Notes under the pieces: generated by a model
Told to the model about the DNA's origin: nothing
What the model saw: the letters and a program-made list of their open reading frames with translations, nothing else
Databases searched by the model: none
Translations under genes and position numbers: made by a program
Shown: positions 1-6,323 of the stretch, in pieces
How the letters are laid out: the number at the start of each line of letters is the position of its first letter
How positions within the stretch are numbered: the first letter of the stretch is position 1
Assembly: GCA_016932235.1 (NCBI GenBank)
Contig: JAFGDF010000026.1
Coordinates: 1 to 6,325, forward strand
Origin: Deltaproteobacteria bacterium
GTDB lineage: Bacteria > Desulfobacterota > DSM-4660 > Desulfatiglandales > HGW-15
DNA: 6,325 bases
Direction: 5' to 3'

Positions 1-800
1 ATATGGCTGTTGCCCATAATAATACCCGCCAGATTAGCGTAGGCCAAAAGCTTGCGCATGGGCGTGTAATACTCAGCGCCCGCCAAATAATTGAAAACGT
101 TTCCCGCCCGGTTTTCATATCTGGCATTTACGCCCCAGCTGTTGATTGCCGTGTAATCGCCCGTCGTGTTGATTGTGTAACCGACATTGGCCGTCACAAG
201 AAAATTTCTGAAAAGCCTGGATACGCTCTGACTTATAATGAAATCATATGAACCGGTTCCGAGGGCCAACTGTTCCTGCTGGTCTTCGAACAGCTCATTA
301 TCCCCCGTGGGCAGTTTTATATAGAACGAGGTTATCCACTGGTATTTGTTGATGTCTCCATAGCGATACTTGCCGCCTACTGTTATGTCGCCAAGACCGC
401 TGGCGGTAAGGTCAGCGCCCGTATATTCACCCTTTATTTGTTTGCGCAAATAGGGGATGGAGAGCTCCATCTTGAGATTTTCCGTAAAGGCATAGGAAAG
501 GGGAATGTTGTACACCTGGATGGGTGAGGAATAAAGGGTTTGCAGGCTTGCCTCGATGGCCCCTGGCATTATGGAAGGCGCGGCCGGCGTGGGGGCGGGT
601 ATTGCAGAGAAAGTGGGATTGATGACAACGGGATTGGTCACTATCGTGGTTACGGACTGCACGGTTGCCGTCTCCTCCGGGGGTTCCATCCACTCACCCT
701 CTCCATCATGCATAGGATGCTCTTGTGCTGATGCAATAGATATTCCCAGAAATAATCCAATTACAATCACATATACAAAAACCAGACAATGCTTGCTCAT
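1..800 (-). CDS. Phenol_MetA_deg-type outer-membrane beta-barrel protein (partial, 3' end outside window)
   Basis: The reading frame is open from an ATG at 800-798 to the left edge, 266 codons with no stop, so the C-terminus is missing. The start is supported by a Shine-Dalgarno AAAGGAGGAA (complement of 807-816). Residues 1-25 are a signal peptide ending ASA|QE. A Pro/Thr/Val-rich stretch follows (about 39-80). From about 88 the protein has alternating beta-strand character, with the landmarks GLGDITVGGKYRY (135-147), a strand ending KLPTGD (162-167), and later strands such as LVTANVGYTI. The GLGD...KY and LPTGD signatures are typical of the Phenol_MetA_deg/transporter family of outer-membrane channels, whose members are often near aromatic or hydrophobic-compound metabolism genes. 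The role is therefore a probable outer-membrane pore or uptake protein with unknown substrate. It is transcribed divergently from the selenoprotein gene. Family assignment is by motif recall; a different small barrel family is possible. Confidence 0.8.
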   Translation of the reverse strand, partial: MSKHCLVFVYVIVIGLFLGISIASAQEHPMHDGEGEWMEPPEETATVQSVTTIVTNPVVINPTFSAIPAPTPAAPSIMPGAIEASLQTLYSSPIQVYNIPLSYAFTENLKMELSIPYLRKQIKGEYTGADLTASGLGDITVGGKYRYGDINKYQWITSFYIKLPTGDNELFEDQQEQLALGTGSYDFIISQSVSRLFRNFLVTANVGYTINTTGDYTAINSWGVNARYENRAGNVFNYLAGAEYYTPMRKLLAYANLAGIIMGNSH

Positions 801-840
801 CTTCTCTTCCTCCTTTGCGGTGCAGTTCGCAGCAATCGCA

Positions 841-870
841 AATATTTTCGTTTTTATGTTATTTTTTCAA
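841..870 (-). promoter_or_regulatory. Weak candidate promoter for the outer-membrane protein gene
   Basis: On the minus strand, TTGAAA (complement of 865-870) could be a -35 element. An AATATT (complement of 841-846) lies 18 bases downstream and matches four of six -10 bases. The region is AT-rich and close to the start at 800. The -10 match is poor, so this is only a candidate. Confidence 0.25.
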
Positions 871-950
871 ATAACCTACCATACTTAATTATTGTTATGA
901 AGGTCATGCATATCTTTTAACTATTTGTTCGAGGAGATTATCTCTAACCC

Positions 951-976
951 AGACTAAAATCAAGATAAAATAGTCT
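951..976. repeat. Short inverted repeat, possible operator
   Basis: AGACTA at 951-956 and its exact reverse complement TAGTCT at 971-976 flank a 14-base AT-rich centre. The total span of 26 bases suits a dimeric regulator in a divergent intergenic region. Six-base arms can arise by chance, so the operator role is only a suggestion. Confidence 0.2.
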
Positions 977-982
977 CTATTC

Positions 983-1012
983 AGGCTGAAGCGGTTTAGG
1001 CTGAAGGCTGAA
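983..1012 (+). repeat. AGGCTGAA short direct repeats
   Basis: Three exact copies of the 8-mer AGGCTGAA occur at 983-990, 998-1005 and 1005-1012. The last two overlap by one base and form a 7-base-period tandem tract. They lie just upstream of the promoter at 1044. They may be slippage-derived sequence; no function can be assigned. Confidence 0.5.
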
Positions 1013-1043
1013 GGAACGGCAGAATTTACGGGGAGATTTAATA

Positions 1044-1072
1044 TTGACATAAAATAGGGAAGTCCATATAGT
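1044..1072 (+). promoter_or_regulatory. Strong sigma70-type promoter of the selenoprotein-esterase unit
   Basis: A perfect -35 hexamer TTGACA (1044-1049) is followed after exactly 17 bases by TATAGT (1067-1072), five of six matches to the -10 consensus. Transcription would start near 1079, giving a leader of about 65 nt before the ATG at 1145. This is the best promoter in the window and is correctly placed to drive the selenoprotein and the esterase. Confidence 0.75.
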
Positions 1073-1134
1073 TTATCCACTGGCTAAAAAAGGAATACCT
1101 GTCAAAAAAAACATATCAAATAACCATCAATTGC

Positions 1135-1140
1135 GGAGGG
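1135..1140 (+). promoter_or_regulatory. Ribosome-binding site of the selenoprotein gene
   Basis: GGAGGG at 1135-1140 sits four bases before the ATG at 1145. It is a strong Shine-Dalgarno sequence that fixes the start codon at the signal-peptide methionine. By contrast, the downstream GTG at 1574, the only way to begin the second half as a separate gene, has no such site and lies inside a hairpin. Confidence 0.75.
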
Positions 1141-1144
1141 AGAT

Positions 1145-2896
1145 ATGAGGAAAAAGATACTGATTTTCAGCCTTCTATTCGTGGTAGTTGCCCTGATTTC
1201 GATCGGGGTAACGCCATTGGCAACAGGGCAGGCGGATACGGCAAAAAGCAATGAACGATTGGTCACTGTATTGAATCCCGCGATTTCGAGCAGGATGGTG
1301 GAGCGGATTCCGCTCGCGCCGCGCACCGATACCCTGGAAGGAAAAACCATTTACCTGGTCGACCTTCAGTGGGGCGGTCCCAAGGCCGCGTACAGCGTCT
1401 TCGAGGAGATGCAGGACTGGTTTTCCCGGAACATGCCGTCAGTCAAGGTAGAGATACGAAGGGCAAGCAGCGGTTGGATGGGCGATGATGCTGGTCTGCG
1501 GAAGGAGATAATCTCCAAGAAGGCCGGTGGAGTCGTCATCGGGATTGGCGGTTGACACGGCTGCGTATCGGCCGTGCGCCGATTTGCAAGGAACATTGAA
1601 CTTGAAGGCAAGATACCCACCGTGGGCGCTTCCGGCGTCAATGTTGTAAAATTCAAGGATTACGAGCTTAAATACTCCAACGGCATGCCCATCCGGTTTG
1701 TCGCGTTTCCGTTTCCCGTTGCCGGTCAGCCAAGGGCTGTACACAAGGGCTATGTCGAAGGGAAGGATCTCCTGAGCGGCAAGCCGATGATGCAGGCTAT
1801 TATAGATGCCCTTACAAAGCCTCTTACTGATGAAGAAAAGAAAGAGGGGATGCCCCCGGAGGGAACTCCCGAGCCGAGGCTTCTGAGGCCGGACACTGAG
1901 GACAATCTGCAACGCCTGTTTAAAGACAGGGAGTGGACCGACTTCAATCCTATAATACTTCCTACCGAAGAGAGGGTGGAGGCAATGCTCAAGGGGACCA
2001 GCCACAGGCCCGAAGAGGTGGTGAGCAAAATAGGCTCCCGCGAAATGACGGTAGAAAAGGCCGCGATTTACGCGGTTATGGCCGGCGCGAAACCGGAATA
2101 TTTCCCGACCATTCTCGCAATCCTTACCCAGGCGCCGTCTTTCGGCAATTCAACAAGCTCCATGGCAAACATGATCATTGTGAGCGGGCCGATCCGAAAA
2201 GAACTGGGCATGAATTCAGGCGTTGACACAATGGGTCCCTTCAGCGAGGCCAACTCGGTGTTAGGCAGGACTTTCACGCTGGCAGGCAAGATAATGGGAG
2301 ACCTCCGTCTAAACGAAGGCGCTTATTCAACGCTTGGAAGCAACCTTCAATACAACAATATATGTTTTGCCGAGAACGAAGAAATGCTGCCCGAGGGATG
2401 GAAACCCCTCCATGTGCAGCTGGGCTTCAAGCCCACGGACAACGTTGTCAGCATAGGCGTTGGATGGAGCTACATATCGAGTGTGGGAGAATCCCTGATT
2501 AACCATCCTCCTCATATGCTGATCAGGGACTATATGAGGGCCCTCACGGGCATGGGAGCGACCGTCGTGGTGGACCCGACCGTCGCCGGCCTGCTCAAGG
2601 ACGCCCATGGTTTCAAGACAAAGGATGAACTGAGTGAATGGCTGTCCAAGAACGTGGAGGTAGCCGTCGGAACATACTGGGGAAACGGGGTGAATACGAC
2701 AGCAATGATGCCGATGGCCCTTCAGGGGCTGGAACCTTACGCAAGCTGGTTAAAACTGCCCCCGGAAGCAATGATCAAGCCATTCTCTGATCCCAGGTCT
2801 ATCCAGGTTGTGGTTGCGGGCGGAGGGATCCAGAGCACATGGTTTGTAACGGACTTTAGATTCGGCAGAGGAATTCTGATCGACAAATGGAAATGA
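1145..2896 (+). CDS. Exported UGSC-family-like selenoprotein with U-H-G-C motif (TGA at 1553-1555 read as Sec)
   Basis: This is one 583-residue protein if the in-frame TGA (codon 137) is read as selenocysteine; the frame is identical on both sides of it. Residues 1-30 are a signal peptide (charged MRKK, hydrophobic core, cleavage near ATGQA), so the protein is predicted periplasmic. Residues about 41-160 match the UGSC (seleno)protein domain: the LAPRTDTLEGKTIYLVD start (57-73), then GGVVIGIGG-U137-H-G-C140, then an IELEGKIPTV-like segment, where the family typically has U/C-G-S-C. The C-terminal part continues the family pattern: ILPTEERVEAML near 270, TVEKAAIYAVMAGAKPEYFP near 302-321, CFAENEE at 407-413, and a Gly-rich VVVAGGG near 556-562. 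The only other sulfur or selenium thiol residues are C140 and C407, which points to a U-x-x-C thiol/selenol redox centre. The reaction and substrate are unknown. It is followed 22 bases later by the esterase. Alternatives are a sequencing error at a Cys codon or a nonsense mutation; the SECIS-like hairpin and the family alignment argue against both. Confidence 0.88.
1553..1555 (+). other. UGA selenocysteine codon (Sec137)
   Basis: The TGA interrupts an otherwise continuous frame exactly where UGSC-family proteins carry Sec or Cys. It is preceded by the VVIGIGG strand-turn and followed by His-Gly-Cys. The first codons after it, CAC GGC, are also those I recall after the Sec codon in E. coli fdhF. 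Decoding would need SelA, SelB, SelC and SelD, none of which is in this window. Confidence 0.85.
1562..1588 (+). promoter_or_regulatory. Bacterial SECIS-like hairpin
   Basis: The upper stem is six perfect pairs, ATCGGC (1567-1572) with GCCGAT (1578-1583), closing a five-base loop CGUGC with G in the second position followed by U. A U/U mismatch (1566/1584) separates it from a lower stem, UGCG (1562-1565) with UGCA (1585-1588), made of three Watson-Crick pairs and one G-U. The upper stem begins 11 nt after the UGA and the apical loop 17 nt after it. This agrees with known bacterial SECIS geometry (SelB-binding element inside the coding region, G early in the loop, unpaired U below). Pairing was done by eye; no folding energy was computed. 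Confidence 0.8.
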
Positions 2897-2903
2897 GGAC
2901 CGT

Positions 2904-2911
2904 AAGGAGGG
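2904..2911 (+). promoter_or_regulatory. Ribosome-binding site of the carboxylesterase gene
   Basis: AAGGAGGG at 2904-2911 is a near-ideal Shine-Dalgarno sequence, seven bases before the ATG at 2919. It lies in the 22-base gap after the selenoprotein stop, so the two genes are probably co-transcribed but independently initiated. Confidence 0.75.
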
Positions 2912-2918
2912 TAACAAG

Positions 2919-4466
2919 ATGACTATTCAAAGAGTGTTTGCCTTTTTTCTAATGATTTTTTTATTGGCAGGGATAATCCTTTCAGGTTGTGTGAAAAAGA
3001 CTGAAGTTATTATGCCGGAAGTTCTTTCTGATCCATTGAAGATAGATACCGGGTATATCTCGGGGACCTTGATAGGAGATGTCCATAATCCCGTAAGGGC
3101 CTACAGGGGGATCCCTTATGCCGCACCGCCAGCGGGTGATTTGCGATGGAAACCGCCTCAGCCGGCTGCCCCATGGGATGAAATACGTCCATGCGTGGAA
3201 TTCTCCAAAATACCTCCACAGGCGGCAATGCCCGGTTTTCCGCAAACACCACCACAGAGCGAAGATTGCCTCTATCTAAATGTAATGACCCCGGCAAAAA
3301 CAGTTGGGGAGTCGCTGCCTGTAATGGTCTGGCTGCATGGAGGGGGATACTCTTCCGGATCTGGCACTGATCTCCTGTCCAACCTGCATCGTCTGCCTCA
3401 GCATGGTGTGGTGCTCGTTACCGTCAGCATGAGGCTTAATAGTTTCGGATTGCTTGCGCATCCCCTTTTGACAGCGGAATCGCCCAATAATTCATCAGGC
3501 AACTACATGTCTCTGGATATGATAGCGGCCCTTAATTGGGTCAAGAGAAACATATCCGTGTTCGGAGGCAATCCCGATAATGTCACTATATTCGGGGAAT
3601 CCGGAGGAGGATCCAAGGTCTCCACCCTTATGGCATCTCCTCTTGCCAAAGGCCTGTTTCACCGGGCCATCTGCGAGAGCGGATCGTCCATAGGAGGTTT
3701 TTTAAACGGCAGAGATCTCAAGGAGATGGAGGAACTGGGCATTAAATTATTTGCCAAACTGGGCGTTGATAAGGAGGAAGATCCTTTGAAGGCGGCAAGG
3801 GCGCTTCCATTCGAAAAGATCATGGAGGCAAGAGATGCCATGATGAAGGATCTTCAGGGTGACAGAAGGAGTATCGGTCTGGATGACTCAACTGTTGACG
3901 GCTGGTTTCTGCCTAAAACACCGCTGGAGCTTTTTGAGGCTGGAGGATATAACGCTGTTCCCTTAATCACCGTAGCCAACCTGGGCGAAATAACAGGACC
4001 GGGAGGATTATTGTTGCCGCAGCTTATTCCAGCCTATGTGAACATGCATGATTTCCAGAATAAGGCCGGTGTAAAGGGTTATGCCGCCATATTCGACCAG
4101 GTTCCCAGCAAATGGAGGGCGGAAGGGGCCGTATCCACGCATGCCATGGAGGTCCTGTATGTCTTTGGGGACTATGACAACAGGACGGGTTGGTGGCCTT
4201 TCATGCACGGCCTCGCTAGCGCATCAGGTGCAAAAGACCCGAATGATCCGGGTCTCACTGAAGCGGACAGAAATGTCTCCGAGGCCATGATGAAGATGTG
4301 GACCCGGTTTGCCCTGACAGGAGATCCTAATATTGAAGGCATGATCCAATGGCCGGCCTATGATAAAGAGGATGATAAATATATGTATTTTGCCGATCCG
4401 CTTGAGATCAAGGCCGGATTTTCAAATATAAAGCCCCCATCTCCGCCGCCGCAGCCACCTGTTTAA
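2919..4466 (+). CDS. Type-B carboxylesterase lipoprotein
   Basis: The 515-residue alpha/beta-hydrolase belongs to the carboxylesterase type B (COesterase) family and would hydrolyse carboxylic esters. The N-terminus is a lipoprotein signal with lipobox LSGC, lipidated Cys24, so the enzyme should be membrane-anchored in the envelope. Family landmarks in order are YRGIPYAAPP (62-71), SEDCLYLNV (114-122), oxyanion loop HGGG (140-143), nucleophile elbow GESGG with Ser228, probable acid Glu357 in NLGE (354-357), and catalytic His408 in a THAMEVLYVFG context. Residues after 500 form a proline-rich tail. Two oddities: the elbow is GESGG where GESAGG is usual, and Glu357 to His408 is only 51 residues, well below the roughly 110 of classical members such as acetylcholinesterase, so the cap/C-terminal region is shortened. 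The triad looks complete and the enzyme likely active; the substrate is unknown. It is co-directional with, and 22 bases after, the selenoprotein. Confidence 0.92.
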   Translation: MTIQRVFAFFLMIFLLAGIILSGCVKKTEVIMPEVLSDPLKIDTGYISGTLIGDVHNPVRAYRGIPYAAPPAGDLRWKPPQPAAPWDEIRPCVEFSKIPPQAAMPGFPQTPPQSEDCLYLNVMTPAKTVGESLPVMVWLHGGGYSSGSGTDLLSNLHRLPQHGVVLVTVSMRLNSFGLLAHPLLTAESPNNSSGNYMSLDMIAALNWVKRNISVFGGNPDNVTIFGESGGGSKVSTLMASPLAKGLFHRAICESGSSIGGFLNGRDLKEMEELGIKLFAKLGVDKEEDPLKAARALPFEKIMEARDAMMKDLQGDRRSIGLDDSTVDGWFLPKTPLELFEAGGYNAVPLITVANLGEITGPGGLLLPQLIPAYVNMHDFQNKAGVKGYAAIFDQVPSKWRAEGAVSTHAMEVLYVFGDYDNRTGWWPFMHGLASASGAKDPNDPGLTEADRNVSEAMMKMWTRFALTGDPNIEGMIQWPAYDKEDDKYMYFADPLEIKAGFSNIKPPSPPPQPPV

Positions 4467-4473
4467 GGACAAT

Positions 4474-4533
4474 AGGGTCAGGGCTACACATTTGACAGAA
4501 TTATTGTTTTGTCAATTGTGTAGCCCTGACCCT
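4474..4533. repeat. 60-base near-perfect palindrome, possibly a REP/RAYT-type element
   Basis: The arms are a perfect 17-base match, AGGGTCAGGGCTACACA (4474-4490) with its reverse complement at 4517-4533. After one T/T mismatch, TTGACA (4492-4497) pairs with TGTCAA (4510-4515), and a few further pairs lead to a short AT loop. The GGGTCAGGGC arms resemble dispersed GGGTCAGG-type palindromes that I recall near REP-associated tyrosine transposases in environmental bacteria. No run of T follows on either strand, so it is not a classical intrinsic terminator, though such a stem could slow transcription or protect the upstream mRNA 3' end. It starts eight bases after the esterase stop and ends 17 bases before the cytochrome ATG. 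Confidence 0.85.
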
Positions 4534-4550
4534 CCTACTTACGAAATGAA

Positions 4551-6323
4551 ATGACCAGAATGCCTTTGTATTCACACAATTGTTACGCCTCCGCGAGAAT
4601 TTCCATTTCAAGGGGTTCGAAATGGGTCGCGGTTATAGGCGTTTTTGTATTAGCCGGGATTATATTTCGCCCGTGGTTACAGGTTTCAGCGCAGGGAGCG
4701 ACTCCTGAAAGGATTATTGGAGGTATCGTCTGTGACGACAAAGGCCCCGTTTCCAGGGCCATAGTCCGGATCCAGACTACTGAACACAGCGCTGTAACCG
4801 GTTCTGAAGGAGAATTCGAACTGGCTGCACCCGAATCTTTCAGCGGCCCCGTCAAGCTCACAGCATGGGCTAAAGGCTATTTCATTGGTGGGCCGGTTGA
4901 GGCCTCGCCCGGGGAAAAGGACGTGAAGATTTCCATTCACCGACACAGCCGGTGGGATAATCGCGAATACGAGTGGCTGCCCTCCTTACGATCAGCCGGT
5001 TCCGGCAAAAGTCAGGCGTGCTCCGAGTGTCACTACCGACGTGAGGATGCCTCACTCCCCGTTCTTCCGGTCGATGAGTGGCTTGAAGACGCTCATTCCC
5101 AATCCGCCGTAAACCCGCGTTTTATTACCATGCATACCGGCAAAGACATGTCAGGCCGCCGGAGCCCGTCAACCCGCTATAGACGCACAAAAGACAATGA
5201 GCTGTTTCCTCTTCCCCCGGATCCTGAAGAGCCCTATTACGGACCCGGTTACAGGCTCGATATTCCGAACCATACCGGCAATTGCGGCACCTGCCATATT
5301 CCCGGGGCGGCAATCAATGCGCCATTTAATACTGATCCTGTATCGGTACAGGGAGTCGAAGCAGAGGGAGTCAACTGCGACTTCTGCCACAAAATCTTGG
5401 ATGTCCGCCTCGACCCCGTCACAGGGCTTCCTTTTCCGGATAAACCCGGGGTACTTTCCTACGAATTCCGCAGACCTTTCGAGGGGCATCAATTCTTTGC
5501 CGGGCCCCTGGACGATATCTCCCCGGGCGAGGACACGTATTCCGAACTTCAGACGCGCAGCCAGTTCTGCGCCCCATGCCATTATGGAGTTTTTGAGAAT
5601 ACGGTTGTTTACGATTCCTTCGGGGAGTGGCTGCGAAGCCCCTACAGCAATGAGGAAACGGGAAAGACTTGCCAGGATTGCCATATGCCGAGCTCCGGGG
5701 CTGAATTCTTCGCCCATCCCGAAAAAGGCGGGCTCAGACGTGATCCTGATACTGTTGTCAGTCACAAAATGCCCGGAGCAAGAGACCTTGATCTCCTCGA
5801 GAACTCGGTGTCTCTTACCATTGAGGCAGAGCGATTGCCGGAAGGGATCCGGGTCAGAACAAAGGTTGTCAATGACCTCGCTGGTCACCATGTTCCCACT
5901 GACTCGCCACTTCGACATTTAATACTTGTAGTAGTGGCCTATGGCAGCGACGCTTCCAGATTATCTCTCAAGGAGGGGCCTGTTCTCCCGGAGTGGTGCG
6001 GCCTCGGGGATCCGGCAGACGGATGCTACGCCGGGCTTCCCGGAAAGGTGTTCGTTAAGCTGCTTGAAGAGATTAGGACAGGAGTATCACCAACGGCTGC
6101 ATATTGGAACCCGACACGGGTAGTGATGGACACCCGGCTCGGAGCGTTCGAATCCGATGTTGGTGAATTCCTGTTTAGCGCTCCAGATTCGGGAGATGTG
6201 CGAATCGAGGCTGTCCTCCTCTACCGGAGGGCCTACAAGAAGCTCATGGTCCTCAAGGGTTGGAATGAGCCCGACATCGTCATGGAGTCGGCCGCAGTCT
6301 CTATATTTCAAAAGCAATCGTGA
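4551..6323 (+). CDS. Exported five-haem cytochrome c with N-terminal carboxypeptidase-regulatory-like domain
   Basis: The 590-residue protein has an N-terminal hydrophobic segment (24-40) and a VSA|Q cleavage site near 47, so it is exported to the periplasm, where c-type haems are attached. Residues about 55-130 look like a CarboxypepD_reg-type beta-sandwich (GGIVCDDKGPVSRAIVRI, GSEGEFEL). Five CXXCH haem sites follow: 157-161, 245-249, 276-280, 340-344 and 374-378. Segments such as DEWLEDAHS (175-183), FGEWLRSPY (357-365), CQDCHMP (374-380) and SHKMPG (404-409) recall cytochrome c554-like multihaem proteins, with histidines available as distal ligands. Residues about 415-590 form a beta-rich C-terminal domain with AGHHVPTD (444-451). 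The likely role is periplasmic electron transfer, or a redox reaction with an unknown substrate. The start is uncertain: no Shine-Dalgarno precedes 4551, and an in-frame ATG at 4560 is an alternative. The palindrome directly upstream may separate its expression from the esterase. Confidence 0.88.
   Translation: MTRMPLYSHNCYASARISISRGSKWVAVIGVFVLAGIIFRPWLQVSAQGATPERIIGGIVCDDKGPVSRAIVRIQTTEHSAVTGSEGEFELAAPESFSGPVKLTAWAKGYFIGGPVEASPGEKDVKISIHRHSRWDNREYEWLPSLRSAGSGKSQACSECHYRREDASLPVLPVDEWLEDAHSQSAVNPRFITMHTGKDMSGRRSPSTRYRRTKDNELFPLPPDPEEPYYGPGYRLDIPNHTGNCGTCHIPGAAINAPFNTDPVSVQGVEAEGVNCDFCHKILDVRLDPVTGLPFPDKPGVLSYEFRRPFEGHQFFAGPLDDISPGEDTYSELQTRSQFCAPCHYGVFENTVVYDSFGEWLRSPYSNEETGKTCQDCHMPSSGAEFFAHPEKGGLRRDPDTVVSHKMPGARDLDLLENSVSLTIEAERLPEGIRVRTKVVNDLAGHHVPTDSPLRHLILVVVAYGSDASRLSLKEGPVLPEWCGLGDPADGCYAGLPGKVFVKLLEEIRTGVSPTAAYWNPTRVVMDTRLGAFESDVGEFLFSAPDSGDVRIEAVLLYRRAYKKLMVLKGWNEPDIVMESAAVSIFQKQS

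Larger units (their letters stand above)
801..1144. other. Divergent intergenic region
   Basis: This 344-base stretch separates the minus-strand barrel gene from the plus-strand selenoprotein gene and holds no credible gene. It is AT-rich near 840-975. It contains the ribosome-binding sites of both flanking genes, the promoter at 1044-1072, and a 6-base inverted repeat AGACTA (951-956) / TAGTCT (971-976) with a 14-base AT-rich centre that could be an operator. Three copies of AGGCTGAA lie at 983-990, 998-1005 and 1005-1012, the last two overlapping by one base. No tRNA, riboswitch or intrinsic terminator was recognised. Confidence 0.7.

Noticed and set aside
556..888. Plus-strand open frame of 110 codons
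   Set aside because: It is antisense to the start of the outer-membrane protein gene, has no ribosome-binding site, and encodes no recognisable protein.
983..1012. AGGCTGAA repeats as a CRISPR or iteron array
   Set aside because: There are only three 8-base copies with irregular spacing, no unique spacers and no replication or Cas genes nearby.
1145..1555. Two separate genes (136-residue protein plus a 440-residue protein from GTG 1574), or a pseudogene with a nonsense mutation
   Set aside because: The frame is unbroken across the TGA, the split lies inside one domain, the second half lacks a ribosome-binding site and signal peptide, and a SECIS-like stem follows. No other damage is seen in the gene.
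1439..2005. Minus-strand open frame of 188 codons across the Sec codon
   Set aside because: It is a shadow of the selenoprotein gene on the opposite strand, with no family features; the plus-strand frame has clear protein signatures.
2894..2896. Terminal TGA of the selenoprotein as a second Sec codon
   Set aside because: Read-through would add only Gly-Pro before a TAA, no comparable hairpin follows, and the next gene's ribosome-binding site lies there. It is an ordinary stop.
4474..4533. Palindrome as a rho-independent terminator
   Set aside because: The stem is long, but neither strand has a T-run after it; it is better described as a repeat element with a possible secondary effect on transcription.
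5169..5922. Open frames of about 240-250 codons on both strands within the cytochrome region
   Set aside because: Both overlap the cytochrome in other frames; only the cytochrome frame carries the five CXXCH motifs and coherent domains.
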